A stretch of DNA of 64,000 nucleotides from Candidatus Vallotiella sp. (ex Adelges kitamiensis) (GTDB taxonomy: Bacteria; Pseudomonadota; Gammaproteobacteria; Burkholderiales; Burkholderiaceae). The DNA is taken from the NCBI RefSeq assembly GCF_020342435.1, contig NZ_CP080504.1:1035966-1099965 (forward strand), read 5' to 3'. A program made the position numbers and the translations under genes. The notes below the pieces were generated by a model. That model was given only the letters and a program-made list of their open reading frames with translations, searched no databases and was not told where the DNA came from. Within the stretch, counting starts at the first letter, position 1. Each line of letters opens with the position of its first letter. Below, piece by piece: positions 10,236 to 23,571 of this stretch.

Positions 10236-10667
10236 ACTACTCTTATTCGTTAGGGGTTAGGCTATAGCGTATTTTAAAAAAACTAATAGGCTAGCACAAG
10301 AGAGATTCCGCATACTAAGCATACAATTCAGTTTTCGCACAACCATCCATTTGAACTGCTTTTCTTTGCGGAGTCAATATCTTACGCTTGCTTTTACCGG
10401 GCATTGCCCTAAACATCCTAAACAACATCGCGCAACTGACTCTTCGGATAACAAACGTGCCATGCTTTAAAATTTTTAGCAGTAGAATCCTGGGCTATCC
10501 TGGCAATCTGGTACGCCTATTTCAACTGCCGAAATGCGTTTGCATCTACAGCTAGGTGCGTTCCATAGCTTTGCTGTGCAGCTTTATAAAGAAACTTTTG
10601 ACGAAAACCGGGCTATTCGCGTCGAGCGGGGTAGAGAGTACGACGTCGCGACACCACAACAGACTAC
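10236..10667. other. rpmH-dnaA divergent intergenic region
   Basis: This 432-base divergent spacer is where many bacteria place regulatory DnaA boxes or oriC. I found the rpmH promoter-like pair, but no exact or one-off TTATCCACA box on either strand and no AT-rich 13-mer array. DnaA has no obvious Shine-Dalgarno just before its ATG (ACAACAGACTAC precedes it). Confidence 0.6.
10271..10299 (-). promoter_or_regulatory. Candidate sigma70 promoter of rpmH
   Basis: On the minus strand TTGTGC (10299-10294) and TAAAAT (10276-10271) are separated by exactly 17 bases, and the -10 matches TATAAT at five of six positions. It lies about 35 bases upstream of the rpmH start and would drive rpmH-rnpA-yidD-yidC-mnmE. 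Confidence 0.5.
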
Positions 10668-12206
10668 ATGAACGATTTCTGGCAATATTGCTCAACCCTG
10701 CTAGCGCGTGAGCTAACGCCCCAACAGTATATAACGTGGATCAAACCACTCGCACTGGTTGACTTCGATGTTGAGGCGAACACACTGCGTATCGCTGCTC
10801 CGAATCGCTTCAAGCTCGACTGGGTAAAAAGTCAATTCTCGGGGCGTATAACCGACTTAGCGTGGGATTTTTGGAAACATCCAGTACAAGTACAGTTTAT
10901 CCTTAATCCTAAAAACGGCATGAAAGCATCCTCTGTGAAACGTGAGAGCAGTAGCATACTCGCTAATGCTATAGACACAGTTATTTCATCAGATTCGAAC
11001 ACGTCGGCTACTGAACTAGCTAATGGCTCAGCACCTTCTCCAGCGATATCTCAGGCACCGAGTATGTCCGACGCTGTGACCGTGAATAACAACGTGGATC
11101 TCGATATTTCAAATCTAGACGCAAACGAAGTTACGGCGGCATGGCGTAACTCCCGTACGTCGCCTGATGCTTATTCCACATACGAGCGTTCTAAGCTCAA
11201 TCCAGTACTCACATTAGAAAATTTTGTTACAGGCAAAGCGAACCAACTCGCTCGCGCTGCAGCGATCCAGGTTGCTAATAATCCGGGTGTATCGTATAAC
11301 CCGTTGTTCCTGTACGGTGGCGTTGGGCTTGGCAAGACACACTTAATCCATGCAATCGGCAATGAACTCCTTCAGGATCAAGCTCATGCACGGATCCGAT
11401 ATATCCATGCAGAGCAATATGTATCCGATGTCGTAAAGGCATACCAGCGCAAGGCATTCGACGAGTTTAAACAATACTACCATTCGCTTGACTTACTCCT
11501 AATCGACGATATCCAGTTCTTCTCCGGTAAGTCACGTACGCAAGAGGAATTCTTTTACGCGTTTGAGGCACTGGTCGCACATAAAGCGCAAGTGATTATT
11601 ACCAGTGATACGTATCCAAAAGAGATTTCCGGGATCGATGACCGATTGATCTCGCGCTTTGACTCTGGCCTAACAGTAGCAATCGAGCCGCCTGAGCTAG
11701 AAATGCGAGTTGCGATTCTAATGCGTAAGGCACAGTCTGAGGGCGTTCTAGTAAGCGAGGATGTCGCATTTTTCGTAGCGAAGCACCTACGATCAAATGT
11801 GCGAGAGCTCGAAGGGGCATTGCGGAAGATTCTCGCATACTCAAAATTTCACGTACGTGAAATCACGATCGAGTTAACCAAAGCGGCGTTAAAAGATCTT
11901 TTAACAGTTCAAAACCGCCAAATCTCAGTTGAGAACATTCAGAAGACTGTCTCTGACTTCTATAACATTAGAGTCGCCGATATGTACTCTAAGAAACGGC
12001 CAGCTAATATTGCGAGGCCTCGGCAGATCGCAATGTACTTAGCTAAAGAGCTAACACAGAAGAGTCTGCCTGAGATTGGTGAACTGTTTGGTGGTCGTGA
12101 CCACACCACTGTGCTGCACGCGGTGCGCAAAATATCTAACGAGCGCAGCAAAGATGTGCAGTTAAATCATGAGCTGCACGTACTCGAGCAAACCCTTAAA
12201 GGATAG
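10668..12206 (+). CDS. dnaA: Chromosomal replication initiator protein DnaA
   Basis: DnaA is the AAA+ ATPase that binds DnaA boxes and melts oriC. At 512 aa it is full length. Domain I is [21 protein letters not shown]; a variable Ser/Asn/Ala-rich linker covers about residues 90-160. Domain III carries Walker [16 protein letters not shown] near 217 and Walker [14 protein letters not shown] near 275. Domain IV ends with the box-binding signature [15 protein letters not shown] near 475. dnaN and gyrB follow on the same strand. Many strongly reduced symbionts lose dnaA; here it is intact. Confidence 0.98.
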   Translation: MNDFWQYCSTLLARELTPQQYITWIKPLALVDFDVEANTLRIAAPNRFKLDWVKSQFSGRITDLAWDFWKHPVQVQFILNPKNGMKASSVKRESSSILANAIDTVISSDSNTSATELANGSAPSPAISQAPSMSDAVTVNNNVDLDISNLDANEVTAAWRNSRTSPDAYSTYERSKLNPVLTLENFVTGKANQLARAAAIQVANNPGVSYNPLFLYGGVGLGKTHLIHAIGNELLQDQAHARIRYIHAEQYVSDVVKAYQRKAFDEFKQYYHSLDLLLIDDIQFFSGKSRTQEEFFYAFEALVAHKAQVIITSDTYPKEISGIDDRLISRFDSGLTVAIEPPELEMRVAILMRKAQSEGVLVSEDVAFFVAKHLRSNVRELEGALRKILAYSKFHVREITIELTKAALKDLLTVQNRQISVENIQKTVSDFYNIRVADMYSKKRPANIARPRQIAMYLAKELTQKSLPEIGELFGGRDHTTVLHAVRKISNERSKDVQLNHELHVLEQTLKG

Positions 12207-12412
12207 GCGACACGGAACTATATTATGCTGCCCAGCTATCATTATTCCTTGTCAGGCGTCGCCTAGAGCACTAGGTATAATCACGCCTGTACGCATACCG
12301 GTCAAACTTGAGGGTTTTTCAGGCACAATGTAGGTTTGTAGATAATAAGCCGATTTGTTCGCTACGCATGGCAATGCGGAGTAAGTAAACCGCCATATCA
12401 AGAAGGAATTCT

Positions 12413-13519
12413 ATGGAATTGGTAAAAACAGAACGAGACACCTTGCTGCGTCCGTTACAGATGGTTAGCGGCATTGTCGAACGCCGTCACACACTGCCGA
12501 TTCTCTCAAATTTGCTTATATCTAAGAATGGCCTAGATGTATCATTCTTATCTACTGATCTTGAATTGCAGATCACCACGCATGCTGTCTTTGGAATTGG
12601 CAGCGAGAAAGTGGCTACGACAGTAGCTGCACGTAAACTTGTCGATATTCTGCGGGCGATGCCAATCGGCGATGTCACATTAGCATTGTCTTCAAAACGG
12701 CTGATTGTTCAATTCGGAAAAAGCCGGTTTGTGCTGCAAACACTATCTGCTGACGAATTTCCGATGCTAGCACAGATAAAGGACTGCAGCGCTAGCTTGT
12801 CGGTGTCGCAGAGAACGTTTAAGCAATTACTAGGGATGGTCTACTTTGCGATGGCACAGCAGGATATCCGCTATTACCTGAATGGGATGCTTCTAGTGGT
12901 CGATGGTGATCAGTTAATGGCCGTGGCGACTGACGGACATCGCCTTGCGTTCGCGTCAATGAAAACAGACAGCGTATTCTCTCGCCAGGAAATCATCATT
13001 CCTCGTAAAACGATCCTTGAGCTGCAGCGGCTTCTGGAAGATAGAGATGACTCATTAAAAATTGACATTGCACCTACGCAGGTAAAATTTATATTCGGCC
13101 AAGTAGAACTTGTATCCAAGCTTATCGAGGGAAAGTTTCCGGAATTCCAGCGCGTGATTCCAAGAGGCTATAAAAACACGTTTGTGATAGACCGTGATGA
13201 ACTGCAGCATTCCTTACAGCGGGCGGCGATTCTGATGTCAGAAAAATTTAAAGGTGTGCGATGTATCGTTGCACCTGGCCAGCTAAAAATTATGTCTACT
13301 AATGCCGATCAGGAAGAAGCGCGAGAGGAATTAGAAATTGTATATCACGGTGACACGCTAGACGTAGGTTTCAATGTCATATACTTGTTAGACGTTCTTG
13401 CTAACCTAAAAGCCCATATGATCCAAGTTGCACTGGGCAGCGATGCAACATCAAGTGCGTTAATCACGATCCCGGAGAATAAACAATTCAAATATGTAGT
13501 AATGCCAATGCGTATATGA
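12413..13519 (+). CDS. dnaN: DNA polymerase III beta sliding clamp
   Basis: This is the ring-shaped processivity clamp of the replicative polymerase. The 368-aa length equals the family norm of three repeated domains. It begins MELVKTERDTLLRPLQMVSGIVERRHTLPIL and ends with the conserved YVVMPMRI. A strong Shine-Dalgarno AGAAGGAA lies 6-8 bases before the ATG. It lies 206 bases downstream of dnaA in the usual dnaA-dnaN-gyrB array. Confidence 0.98.
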   Translation: MELVKTERDTLLRPLQMVSGIVERRHTLPILSNLLISKNGLDVSFLSTDLELQITTHAVFGIGSEKVATTVAARKLVDILRAMPIGDVTLALSSKRLIVQFGKSRFVLQTLSADEFPMLAQIKDCSASLSVSQRTFKQLLGMVYFAMAQQDIRYYLNGMLLVVDGDQLMAVATDGHRLAFASMKTDSVFSRQEIIIPRKTILELQRLLEDRDDSLKIDIAPTQVKFIFGQVELVSKLIEGKFPEFQRVIPRGYKNTFVIDRDELQHSLQRAAILMSEKFKGVRCIVAPGQLKIMSTNADQEEAREELEIVYHGDTLDVGFNVIYLLDVLANLKAHMIQVALGSDATSSALITIPENKQFKYVVMPMRI

Positions 13520-13540
13520 TTAGGTAGATACGAGCAGTAG

Positions 13541-16054
<2,514 letters not shown>

Positions 16055-16397
16055 CGTACCACAAAAATATGTGGAAAAATGATAAGAACCAGGCGAGCTT
16101 TACTTACTCTTGTGGGGCACGCTCTCTCTGTAAGAAAGCCCCCAATTTTCAACTGTCTTGATAAGACACTTAGGGCCAGTACATAACTAGACATATTATT
16201 TATAATGCATATTATTCGATACAGCTTTTATTTAGCTCCTAAAACGCAAAGTTTAGACTTTAATCTTTCTGGAAGTTTTACTTCTACCAGATAGATATCA
16301 CGCCCCTTCCAGGGGTGACGCGATGAGCTTTTAACCATAGAGAATATAACAATACAAACCGTGTAGAGATTTCACAGTTCAAGTATCAGACACTAAT
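16055..16397. other. gyrB-gshA convergent spacer
   Basis: This 343-base region lies between convergent genes. It contains a few short imperfect hairpins (for example TCTGG...CCAGA near 16270) without U-tracts and one isolated TGTGGAAAA DnaA-box-like word at 16070-16078. No gene was seen. Confidence 0.5.
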
Positions 16398-18005
16398 TTA
16401 GTTCGGCATATACGTGCGATAAGACGCAATAAACTGATCAAAAGATCTTATTTCGGTACGTTCTATCTCGGTTTGTTTCTGCAACGAACGCACTGCCAGC
16501 GCTGCGTAATAGGCATGAAGCTCGCGTGACAGCGGGCGGGAACGCATAGCTGAGGCGTGTTGTATACTCTGCTCAAGCGCGAAGCGAAAAAACGAGCGCC
16601 TGGTTGTGTTCATAACATCTAATACACGTGCTGATGGTGTCAATGAAAAGTTTTCAACTTTTGCGCGTTGCGCAGCAAGTGCAACACTATATCGACCGTC
16701 ACCTGCTTGTGCATCAAGCAATGCCGCTGCCGGCTCGATTTTCTTAAACAACTCAACAGCCCAATCCTGTAAAGGCACTAGGTGGCCACCTAGAGATAAC
16801 TCAAGTCCAGGACGTCGCGCCTGTGTTACTACGCGAGCGAAGTTATTACCTATTTCAGCATGCTCCGACTCATAGAGAAACGGGCTTTCCTCTAGCGCGC
16901 AAAACAATAAATACGCCTCAAGAAAATACGTAGTGTTAGACGAAATCCCCATAGCTTCAAATGGATCAATGTCCAGCAAGCGTACCTCAATGTATTGAAC
17001 GCCTCTCGACGCAAGTGCGTGTAGAGGTCGTTCGCCTGCCTGCGTGATCCGCTTCGGGCGGATCGTTGAATAGAACTCGTTTTCTATCTGCAACACGTTG
17101 GTGTTAATTTGCAGCCACTCACCAGCGCACCGTGTTCCCAGTTTTTCATACGGAGGATAGGGCTGGCTAACCGCGTTTGCCAAAGTATATAAATAACCGT
17201 CCAAGTTATTATAGTCTGCGCGTACTACTGACTGCCTAGACGTATTCTGATAGCCCACTAGGTCGCTCATTCGAAGACTGGTTGCATAGGGCAGGAATAG
17301 CGTGTCAGCATCAAACATATCCAGTCCATTCGGGCGTCCTCGCACGAAACTGCGTGATATCGCGGGTGAAGCGCCGAATAGAAACATAAGTAGCCAACTG
17401 CTACGATGAAAATTTCGAATTAGGGAGAAGTATGCATTTGACTGGTATTGAAGTAGGGAGCCATCGACCTGCTCATGCTTTTTCAATAAGCGAAAAATAT
17501 CTTCATGCAATGAAAAGTTGTAGTGAATACCGGCGATACACTGCATTGATTTTCCGTAGCGCAACGCTAATCCACGCCGGTAAACATGCTTAAGCTGGCC
17601 AATGTTTGATGTGCCGTATTGCGCAATCGGGATCTGTTCCTCGGGTGGAAGAACGCAAGGCATTGATGCATTCCAGAGTAACTCATCGCCGATTGACTCA
17701 TAAACGTAGCGATGCAGTATATCAAGCTGATTAAGCACTACATCGATAGCATGTTCAGCTGGCGTAATAATTTCAAGCAACGCTTCCGAATAATCGGTTG
17801 TTAGCTGATTATGCATCAATGCTGAGCCCAATGTAGCTGGATGCGGCGTGAGCCCTAGCATACCATCGAGCTGTACCCGTAATCCCTCTCTCTCAATACC
17901 TCGCAAACCTTGCGATAGCAACGGGCGATGGGCAGGCTGAAGCAACAAAGCTATGCGGCGTGCGTATGTATCCGTCGTCTGAAAGGCAAGCGTATTCTTA
18001 AACAT
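16398..18005 (-). CDS. gshA: Glutamate-cysteine ligase (gammaproteobacterial type)
   Basis: GshA joins glutamate and cysteine with ATP, the first and usually rate-limiting step of glutathione synthesis. The 535-aa protein fits the class-1 GshA family: early GLRGIEREGLRV and ALMHNQLTTDYSEALLEIITP, then MQCIAGIHYNFSL, the substrate-site EVRLLDIDPFE and a C-terminal Arg-rich helix. It stands alone on the minus strand, with gyrB converging on one side and a desert upstream. It implies cytoplasmic redox buffering is still made by the cell, given a gshB elsewhere. Confidence 0.95.
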   Translation of the reverse strand: MFKNTLAFQTTDTYARRIALLLQPAHRPLLSQGLRGIEREGLRVQLDGMLGLTPHPATLGSALMHNQLTTDYSEALLEIITPAEHAIDVVLNQLDILHRYVYESIGDELLWNASMPCVLPPEEQIPIAQYGTSNIGQLKHVYRRGLALRYGKSMQCIAGIHYNFSLHEDIFRLLKKHEQVDGSLLQYQSNAYFSLIRNFHRSSWLLMFLFGASPAISRSFVRGRPNGLDMFDADTLFLPYATSLRMSDLVGYQNTSRQSVVRADYNNLDGYLYTLANAVSQPYPPYEKLGTRCAGEWLQINTNVLQIENEFYSTIRPKRITQAGERPLHALASRGVQYIEVRLLDIDPFEAMGISSNTTYFLEAYLLFCALEESPFLYESEHAEIGNNFARVVTQARRPGLELSLGGHLVPLQDWAVELFKKIEPAAALLDAQAGDGRYSVALAAQRAKVENFSLTPSARVLDVMNTTRRSFFRFALEQSIQHASAMRSRPLSRELHAYYAALAVRSLQKQTEIERTEIRSFDQFIASYRTYMPN

Positions 18006-18563
18006 TATTCGTATTAATAACTGGTAGTCAGTCGTCTGCCGTAGCAGATAGATTTACGAGCGTTAGGCACTTTAACATGCGCTGCAAAATATTACTGATG
18101 CTATGCTAAGTGAAGCTAATCGTCTATTTTCGCTCTCCGGGGGAGCGATCGAATACAATCCGAATTCATTACATTTCGAAAGAAGTAGTAAAGTATTTTG
18201 CTCATCATATGTATTGAAATATACATGTGTTCATGTAGTGCAACTTTCTCATCTAAATTGATAGATTTATTCAGCGATATACTGTTTAAAACCTCTCGAC
18301 AATCCTCGACAAGTGATAGCGCAATAGTAGTAATTTATGCATAAATAACTTTCTCATCGCGTCAACTTAGTACACACAAAAATTTTATTTTTCTCAATGA
18401 TTAACACATTACAGCCTACACTGGAGTAAGCCTAAGCAAAGCGACATCGAGATATCCGAATATATATAGTTATCTAATATTTGGGAATCGAGATTCTGAT
18501 AACTATCAGATACAATCTAGTTAGATAATATATCCAATAAACTTAGAAAGTTTTTATTATGAG

Positions 18564-18580
18564 GTAGATTAATAATCTAC
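18564..18580. repeat. 7-bp-arm perfect hairpin
   Basis: Arms GTAGATT and AATCTAC flank a 3-base loop. It directly touches the larger stem-loop starting at 18581. Confidence 0.6.
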
Positions 18581-18624
18581 TTTATGTATCCAACATCATC
18601 AAAATTTTATGTTGGATACATAAA
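18581..18624. repeat. 16-bp-arm perfect stem-loop
   Basis: TTTATGTATCCAACAT at 18581-18596 and its exact reverse complement at 18609-18624 flank a 12-base loop. There is no U-tract and no neighbouring gene within 500 bases, so a terminator role is doubtful. Confidence 0.85.
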
Positions 18625-19159
18625 ATTTCGAGTAATGGACCATGTCCTCGATATAATAAATGCTATTTATAGAATAGCCCGACAAAACATCGTGCAAGCA
18701 TCTAATTTATTAAACTAACTACACTACAACTTCTTTAGTAAGTAGATTTCAACAGGTTTGTGAGAATAGCTCACTTTATTATTAGGTATCCTCACTAGAC
18801 TCATTGTGTTAAATTTACTTTAACGAATACAGATAAACACTACTAGTACATATACATTTAATGCACATTATACTAAGCATATATAGCTAGGCTGTTAGCT
18901 GTTGGTTAGGATACATATGCACTCTAGAAGAGTAGTTCTCTAATTGGTATGGCATGAAACCATCATAACACTCCTCGCATAATATGCTGCCGTTCTCGAA
19001 CTATCCAGTTTTAACTAGTTCAGCTCTAAGCTTTGTGCCTGGTCAGGCTATTACGCTATACTTCTTATACTTGATAAAAGAGATATATCGCGCAATATCC
19101 GCGTGCTCTCTATTTTCAGGTTTTTTTACTATACCACCTATTACATTAAGGTCGCACGC

Positions 19160-20164
19160 ATGACTGAGATCATGCTCGAACTGATACTGATGCTTTCGGC
19201 AATCGTGATTGCTGCCGCATTATTCACAAATGCGCTAGAACACCTAGGCAAGCAGATGAAGCTATCTGAGGGCGTAACTGGCTCATTATTCGCAGCGGTC
19301 GGCACTGCATTACCAGAAACGTCAATTCCGCTACTCGCTCTCCTATCTGGACATGGAAAACACCTAAATGAAGAGATTGGCGTGGGCGCGATTCTAGGTG
19401 CACCGTTAATGCTTGTGACGCTATCTACATGTCTAATGACTGCCTCTATACTAGGCCGGCGCGGATTCTTTGGGCGGATACAGCCAGAGGCTAGTGGTAT
19501 CAAGCGCGATCTCAACTATTTCCTCTGTGGGTTTGCATCTTCAGCCTCCGCGATGTACGTGCCACATACGAATGTTATAGTGCGAATAGGGTTGAGTATT
19601 GCCCTCATATGCATATATCTACACTACGTATATTCGACATTACAAGCATCGCAAACGCTAGTAACTAACGGGCACAGTACGACGTCGCTGGGTCCTATAT
19701 ATCTATCATATGTTGGTATTCCAACCCGGCTCATAACGATTATATTTCAGCTAGTTATTGCGCTAGTTTTTCTAATGGTTGGTGCAAAGGGATTCATGCA
19801 TTATGTGGATAGAGGTTCTAGGCTACTTGGGGTATCGCCGCTGCTATTAGCGCTTCTGATTATCCCAATCGCTACAGAGTTACCCGAAAAAATTAACACT
19901 ATTTTGTGGGTGCGGCGGGGTAAAGATACCCTTGCATTTTCAAATCTTACAGGCGCAATGGTATTTCAGGGGACGGTGCTCCCGGCGCTTGGTATTATGC
20001 TTACCCCATGGGAGCCACGTCGCGAGGTTCTAACTAGTATTATAATCACACTGATTGCAGCGGCATGGTGCCGTGCATTGTCGCGCGATTGTGGTTTACC
20101 AGTTTGGGCGCTATTGTTTAATGGTATGCTTTATGCAGTTTATCTAGGCATGATGTTGACATAA
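19160..20164 (+). CDS. Sodium/calcium exchanger family (CaCA) membrane protein
   Basis: This is a predicted inner-membrane cation antiporter of about 10 transmembrane helices and 334 aa. The two alpha-repeat signatures, inverted copies that line the ion path, are visible: GTALPETSIPLLALLSG near residue 50 and IATELPEKINTILWVRRG near 240. Both contain the ion-binding Glu. I chose the ATG at 19160 (MTEIMLEL), which follows AAGG by about 10 bases. The open frame reaches 19103, but the added residues do not fit a membrane start. The transported ion is not certain, as the family includes Na+/Ca2+ and H+/Ca2+ exchangers. Confidence 0.85.
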   Translation: MTEIMLELILMLSAIVIAAALFTNALEHLGKQMKLSEGVTGSLFAAVGTALPETSIPLLALLSGHGKHLNEEIGVGAILGAPLMLVTLSTCLMTASILGRRGFFGRIQPEASGIKRDLNYFLCGFASSASAMYVPHTNVIVRIGLSIALICIYLHYVYSTLQASQTLVTNGHSTTSLGPIYLSYVGIPTRLITIIFQLVIALVFLMVGAKGFMHYVDRGSRLLGVSPLLLALLIIPIATELPEKINTILWVRRGKDTLAFSNLTGAMVFQGTVLPALGIMLTPWEPRREVLTSIIITLIAAAWCRALSRDCGLPVWALLFNGMLYAVYLGMMLT

Positions 20165-20287
20165 TCTAGTGGTCTTGCTGCTGACTGCACCGAAAATGGA
20201 AAGTTCCTCGGATTCGGTGCATACTGCATCAGTCTATGGGGCGCTACGAAGTAACACTTAACTCACGGTCGAATATATAGCGAGCTA

Positions 20288-22567
20288 CTATTTAGTGCTA
20301 CGCAATGTGTGAGCAGCGGCTACCATATTGCGTAGTGCTGGAACAACTTCTGCCCACGCGCGCGTCTTTAAGCCGCAGTCCGGATTAACCCACAAGCGCT
20401 GGGCCGGTATGCGCTTGGCCGCATTGCGCATCAATTGAATAATGTGGTCTTGGGTTGGAATGTTTGGTGAATGGATATCGTATACGCCCGGCCCGATTTC
20501 ATTTGGATAGTTAAAGTGATCGAATGCATCGAGCAGTTCCATGTTAGAGCGCGATGTTTCTATAGTAATAACGTCTGCATCCATATCTGCAATAGATGCA
20601 ATGATATCGTTGAACTCGGAATAGCACATATGTGTATGGATTTGCGTGTTATCTCGTACACCATTAGCCGCAATTCGGAATGCGCTAATCGCCCATTGTA
20701 AATACTCATGCCATTGGGCTTGTCGCAATGGCAGGCCTTCGCGCAAAGCTGCTTCGTCAATCTGAATCACGCGTACACCTGCACGCTCTAGGTCGAGCAC
20801 TTCTTCCCGAATTGCTAATGCAAGTTGCTGGCATGAAACAGTACGTGGCTGGTCATCGCGCACAAACGACCAGTTCAGGATTGTTACAGGCCCAGTCAAC
20901 ATACCTTTCATCGGTTTATGAGTTAGAGATTGTGCATATTGAATCCATTCAACCGTCATTGGCTTAAGACGAAGAATATCGCCAAACATGATCGGGGGTT
21001 TCACGCAACGTGAGCCATATGACTGCACCCAGCCAAACTGGCTAAACGCATAGCCTTCGAGCTGCTCGCCGAAATACTCGACCATATCATTTCTCTCGGG
21101 CTCACCATGCACTAGCACATCTAGTCCTAGGGCTTCCTGTTTGTGAACGCTATGTGCAATCTGCTCTCGCATAGCAGAGTTATAGCTCGATTCGCTCAAT
21201 TCGCCTCGGTGAAATAGGCTACGTGCCCGTCGGATTTCTTCGGTTTGTGGGAATGATCCAATTGTCGTAGTTGGATACAGAGGAAGTTTTAACTGCTCAT
21301 GTTGCTTGCGTGCGCGCTCTGAGTAAGGACTAGTACGGCATTCCATATTAGCATCGATACGCGCAAGCGCTGCCTTGACGGATGGATTGTGTACGCGTGC
21401 TGATATTTTTCGTGCCGCGATGGCGCTTTGATTATCTCGAAGTTCAGTCTCCATAAACTGTCTGCCGTTATTCAGAGCAGCAGATAGAATGCTTAGTTCA
21501 TGTAATTTTTGAATCGCGAATGAAAGCCATGAGCGGAGCTCAATATCGAGCTTACGCTCACTCTCTAAATCTACTGGAACGTGCAGTAGTGAGCACGACG
21601 GTGCAAGCCAGAGCCGGTGGCCAAGTTGTCTATGAATTGGCTCAAGCCAGTCAAGTGTTGCGGTAAGATCTGTTTTCCAGATATTGCGGCCATTTATAAT
21701 GCCGAGTGACAATACACAGTCGTCTGGAAGTTTCGAGATTACATTAGAAACTTCATCGCGCGCATTAAGCGCATCCACATGTAGACCCTGCACTGGTAAG
21801 CGGCATGCAAGTGATAGATTTTCTCTTAATTGCCCAAAGTAAGTAGATAACAGTAGCTTAACATGATTAGTATGTAGCGTATTATAAGCAAGTACAAACG
21901 CTTGCTGCCATCTTGAATCAAGTTCAGTAACAAGGATTGGTTCGTCGATCTGGACCCATTCGGCGCCGCACGCGGCAAGCTTAGACAATAATTGTACATA
22001 GACCGGCAGCAGTCTTGATAGTAGTGCGAGTTTATCGGAATCATCCTTTGTTTTTCCGAGCCACAGATATGTCAGCGGCCCGATGATTACCACTTTAGCT
22101 TTCACACCAAGCCGACGAGACTGTTCCAACTCATCGATTAGTCGAGATGCGTTGAGTGTAAAGATGGTAGATACACTTAACTCCGGCACGATGTAATGAT
22201 AGTTAGTATCAAACCACTTAGTCATCTCGCTGGCCTGTATACCACCACCACATACTCCATCTACAGCCGAACGCCCGCGAGCGATACGAAAATAATTATC
22301 TAGTGAATCGCCCGATAAATCACGTACCCGTCCTGGTAGGTTACCGAGAGTAAAACTCATATCGAGCACTTGATCATAGAAAGTGAAATCACCTACCGGA
22401 GACCAGTCTAGCTTCGACTGATGAGCCCAGTGCCTCTGGCGTAATTCAGCCCCCGCTGTCTTCAATGCATCCAGCGAAGATTCTTTCTTCCAATAGGACT
22501 CAAGCGCGAATTTGAGTTCGCGGTTCGCGCCGATGCGCGGAAAGCCTAAATTGTGTGTTATAGACAT
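20288..22567 (-). CDS. metE: Cobalamin-independent methionine synthase
   Basis: MetE (5-methyltetrahydropteroyltriglutamate-homocysteine methyltransferase) makes methionine from homocysteine without B12. With the start at 22567 ([18 protein letters not shown]) it has 759 aa, the usual size. The open frame extends to 22663, but those 32 residues are not family-like. Both barrels are present, and zinc ligands are visible: HTHMCYSEF near 649 and DCGLKTR near 730. The second-barrel entry [16 protein letters not shown] is intact. It is divergent from a MetR-like regulator, with a candidate operator between them. Intact retention in an eroding genome suggests methionine supply matters. Confidence 0.97.
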   Translation of the reverse strand: MSITHNLGFPRIGANRELKFALESYWKKESSLDALKTAGAELRQRHWAHQSKLDWSPVGDFTFYDQVLDMSFTLGNLPGRVRDLSGDSLDNYFRIARGRSAVDGVCGGGIQASEMTKWFDTNYHYIVPELSVSTIFTLNASRLIDELEQSRRLGVKAKVVIIGPLTYLWLGKTKDDSDKLALLSRLLPVYVQLLSKLAACGAEWVQIDEPILVTELDSRWQQAFVLAYNTLHTNHVKLLLSTYFGQLRENLSLACRLPVQGLHVDALNARDEVSNVISKLPDDCVLSLGIINGRNIWKTDLTATLDWLEPIHRQLGHRLWLAPSCSLLHVPVDLESERKLDIELRSWLSFAIQKLHELSILSAALNNGRQFMETELRDNQSAIAARKISARVHNPSVKAALARIDANMECRTSPYSERARKQHEQLKLPLYPTTTIGSFPQTEEIRRARSLFHRGELSESSYNSAMREQIAHSVHKQEALGLDVLVHGEPERNDMVEYFGEQLEGYAFSQFGWVQSYGSRCVKPPIMFGDILRLKPMTVEWIQYAQSLTHKPMKGMLTGPVTILNWSFVRDDQPRTVSCQQLALAIREEVLDLERAGVRVIQIDEAALREGLPLRQAQWHEYLQWAISAFRIAANGVRDNTQIHTHMCYSEFNDIIASIADMDADVITIETSRSNMELLDAFDHFNYPNEIGPGVYDIHSPNIPTQDHIIQLMRNAAKRIPAQRLWVNPDCGLKTRAWAEVVPALRNMVAAAHTLRSTK

Positions 22568-22628
22568 AGTTCGAAGTTGGAATTTTAAAAGTAAATTCAC
22601 TATATGGGTGCAGATACACGGAAAAAAG

Positions 22629-22641
22629 TGATAATATTTCA
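22629..22641. promoter_or_regulatory. Candidate MetR operator between metE and metR
   Basis: TGATAATATTTCA matches the known MetR consensus TGAA-N5-TTCA with one mismatch. It lies about 62 bases upstream of metE and 31 bases upstream of metR in the divergent spacer, where a LysR-type protein normally binds. Confidence 0.55.
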
Positions 22642-22671
22642 TGCATGCATTAACTACTATCATGGTTCGAT

Positions 22672-23571
22672 ATGCTCGAACGTATCCATCTGGCGATTGT
22701 TCGCGAGGTTAACCGGCGGGGTTCACTGACCGCTGCGGCTAAGGTATTGTGCCTAACCCAATCAGCGCTAAGCCATACGGTTAAGAAGATGGAGCAGATG
22801 CTAGATACGACGGTCTGGCATCGTGAAGGCCGAAATCTTAGGCTTACTCAAGCAGGGGAATATCTATTATCAGTTGCTAATCGTGTACTACCCCAGCTAG
22901 AGCACGCGCAATCGCGCTTGTCTCAGTACGCTCAGGGAGCACGAGGTACGCTGCGTATCGGAATGGAGTGCCACCCCTGTTATCAATGGTTGCTTAAAGT
23001 AGTATCGCCATACCTCGCACAATGGCCAGATGTTCATGTAGATGTGAAGCAAAAATTTCAGTTTGGCGGCGTTGGCGCATTATTCGTCTATGACATTGAT
23101 ATCTTAGTTACACCCGATCCATTACGACGCTCGGGTATTTGTTTCGAGCCTGTGTTCGACTACGAGCAGGTTTTAGTAGTCCAGCGTGGACACGTACTAA
23201 CACGTAGTACATATGTCGAGCCGGCCCAATTAACCGGTGAAATTCTTATTACCTATCCGGTTGATATTGATCGGCTCGACGTGTATATGAAATTTTTAGT
23301 GCCGGCCGGCGTTCGACCAAAGTTCCACAAAACGATTGAAACGACTGATATTATAGTGCAAATGGTTGCTAGCGGCCGTGGCGTTGCTGCATTACCTTGC
23401 TGGCTGGTTCGGGAATACGCGGACAAAATGCCGATCGAACCAGTTCGCTTAGGTCGCAATGGTATTACTAAGCAGATTTTTGTGGGCATGCGCGAGGCAG
23501 ATGTCGATACTGATTATCTCGACGCTTTCGTCGCGCTTGCGCGCGATTCGGCCTGCTACGTTGCGATATAA
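22672..23571 (+). CDS. metR: LysR-type transcriptional regulator, probably MetR
   Basis: This 299-aa LysR-family protein has an N-terminal winged helix-turn-helix ([22 protein letters not shown], about residues 13-34), then a linker helix and a C-terminal effector domain beginning near [19 protein letters not shown]. The segment 'ECHPCYQWL' is typical of MetR, whose co-inducer is homocysteine. Divergence from metE with a MetR-like box between them supports the name. MetR usually activates metE and represses itself. Confidence 0.9.
   Translation: MLERIHLAIVREVNRRGSLTAAAKVLCLTQSALSHTVKKMEQMLDTTVWHREGRNLRLTQAGEYLLSVANRVLPQLEHAQSRLSQYAQGARGTLRIGMECHPCYQWLLKVVSPYLAQWPDVHVDVKQKFQFGGVGALFVYDIDILVTPDPLRRSGICFEPVFDYEQVLVVQRGHVLTRSTYVEPAQLTGEILITYPVDIDRLDVYMKFLVPAGVRPKFHKTIETTDIIVQMVASGRGVAALPCWLVREYADKMPIEPVRLGRNGITKQIFVGMREADVDTDYLDAFVALARDSACYVAI

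Larger units (their letters stand above)
18006..19159. other. Gene desert with two adjacent stem-loops
   Basis: About 1.15 kb of AT-rich sequence without a recognisable gene, containing the paired hairpins listed at 18564-18624. No ORF-like homology was noted in any frame. Confidence 0.5.

Noticed and set aside
16070..16078. TGTGGAAAA DnaA-box-like word after gyrB (also TGTGTATAA at 4575 and TTATACACA at 58506)
   Set aside because: They are isolated words expected by chance in AT-rich DNA and not clustered.
19103..19159. Upstream extension of the cation exchanger ORF
   Set aside because: The extra residues are not family-like, and the ATG at 19160 has an AAGG before it.
22568..22663. 32-residue N-terminal extension of MetE
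   Set aside because: The family begins MxxxHxLGFPRIG, which starts at 22567; the extension overlaps the regulatory spacer.
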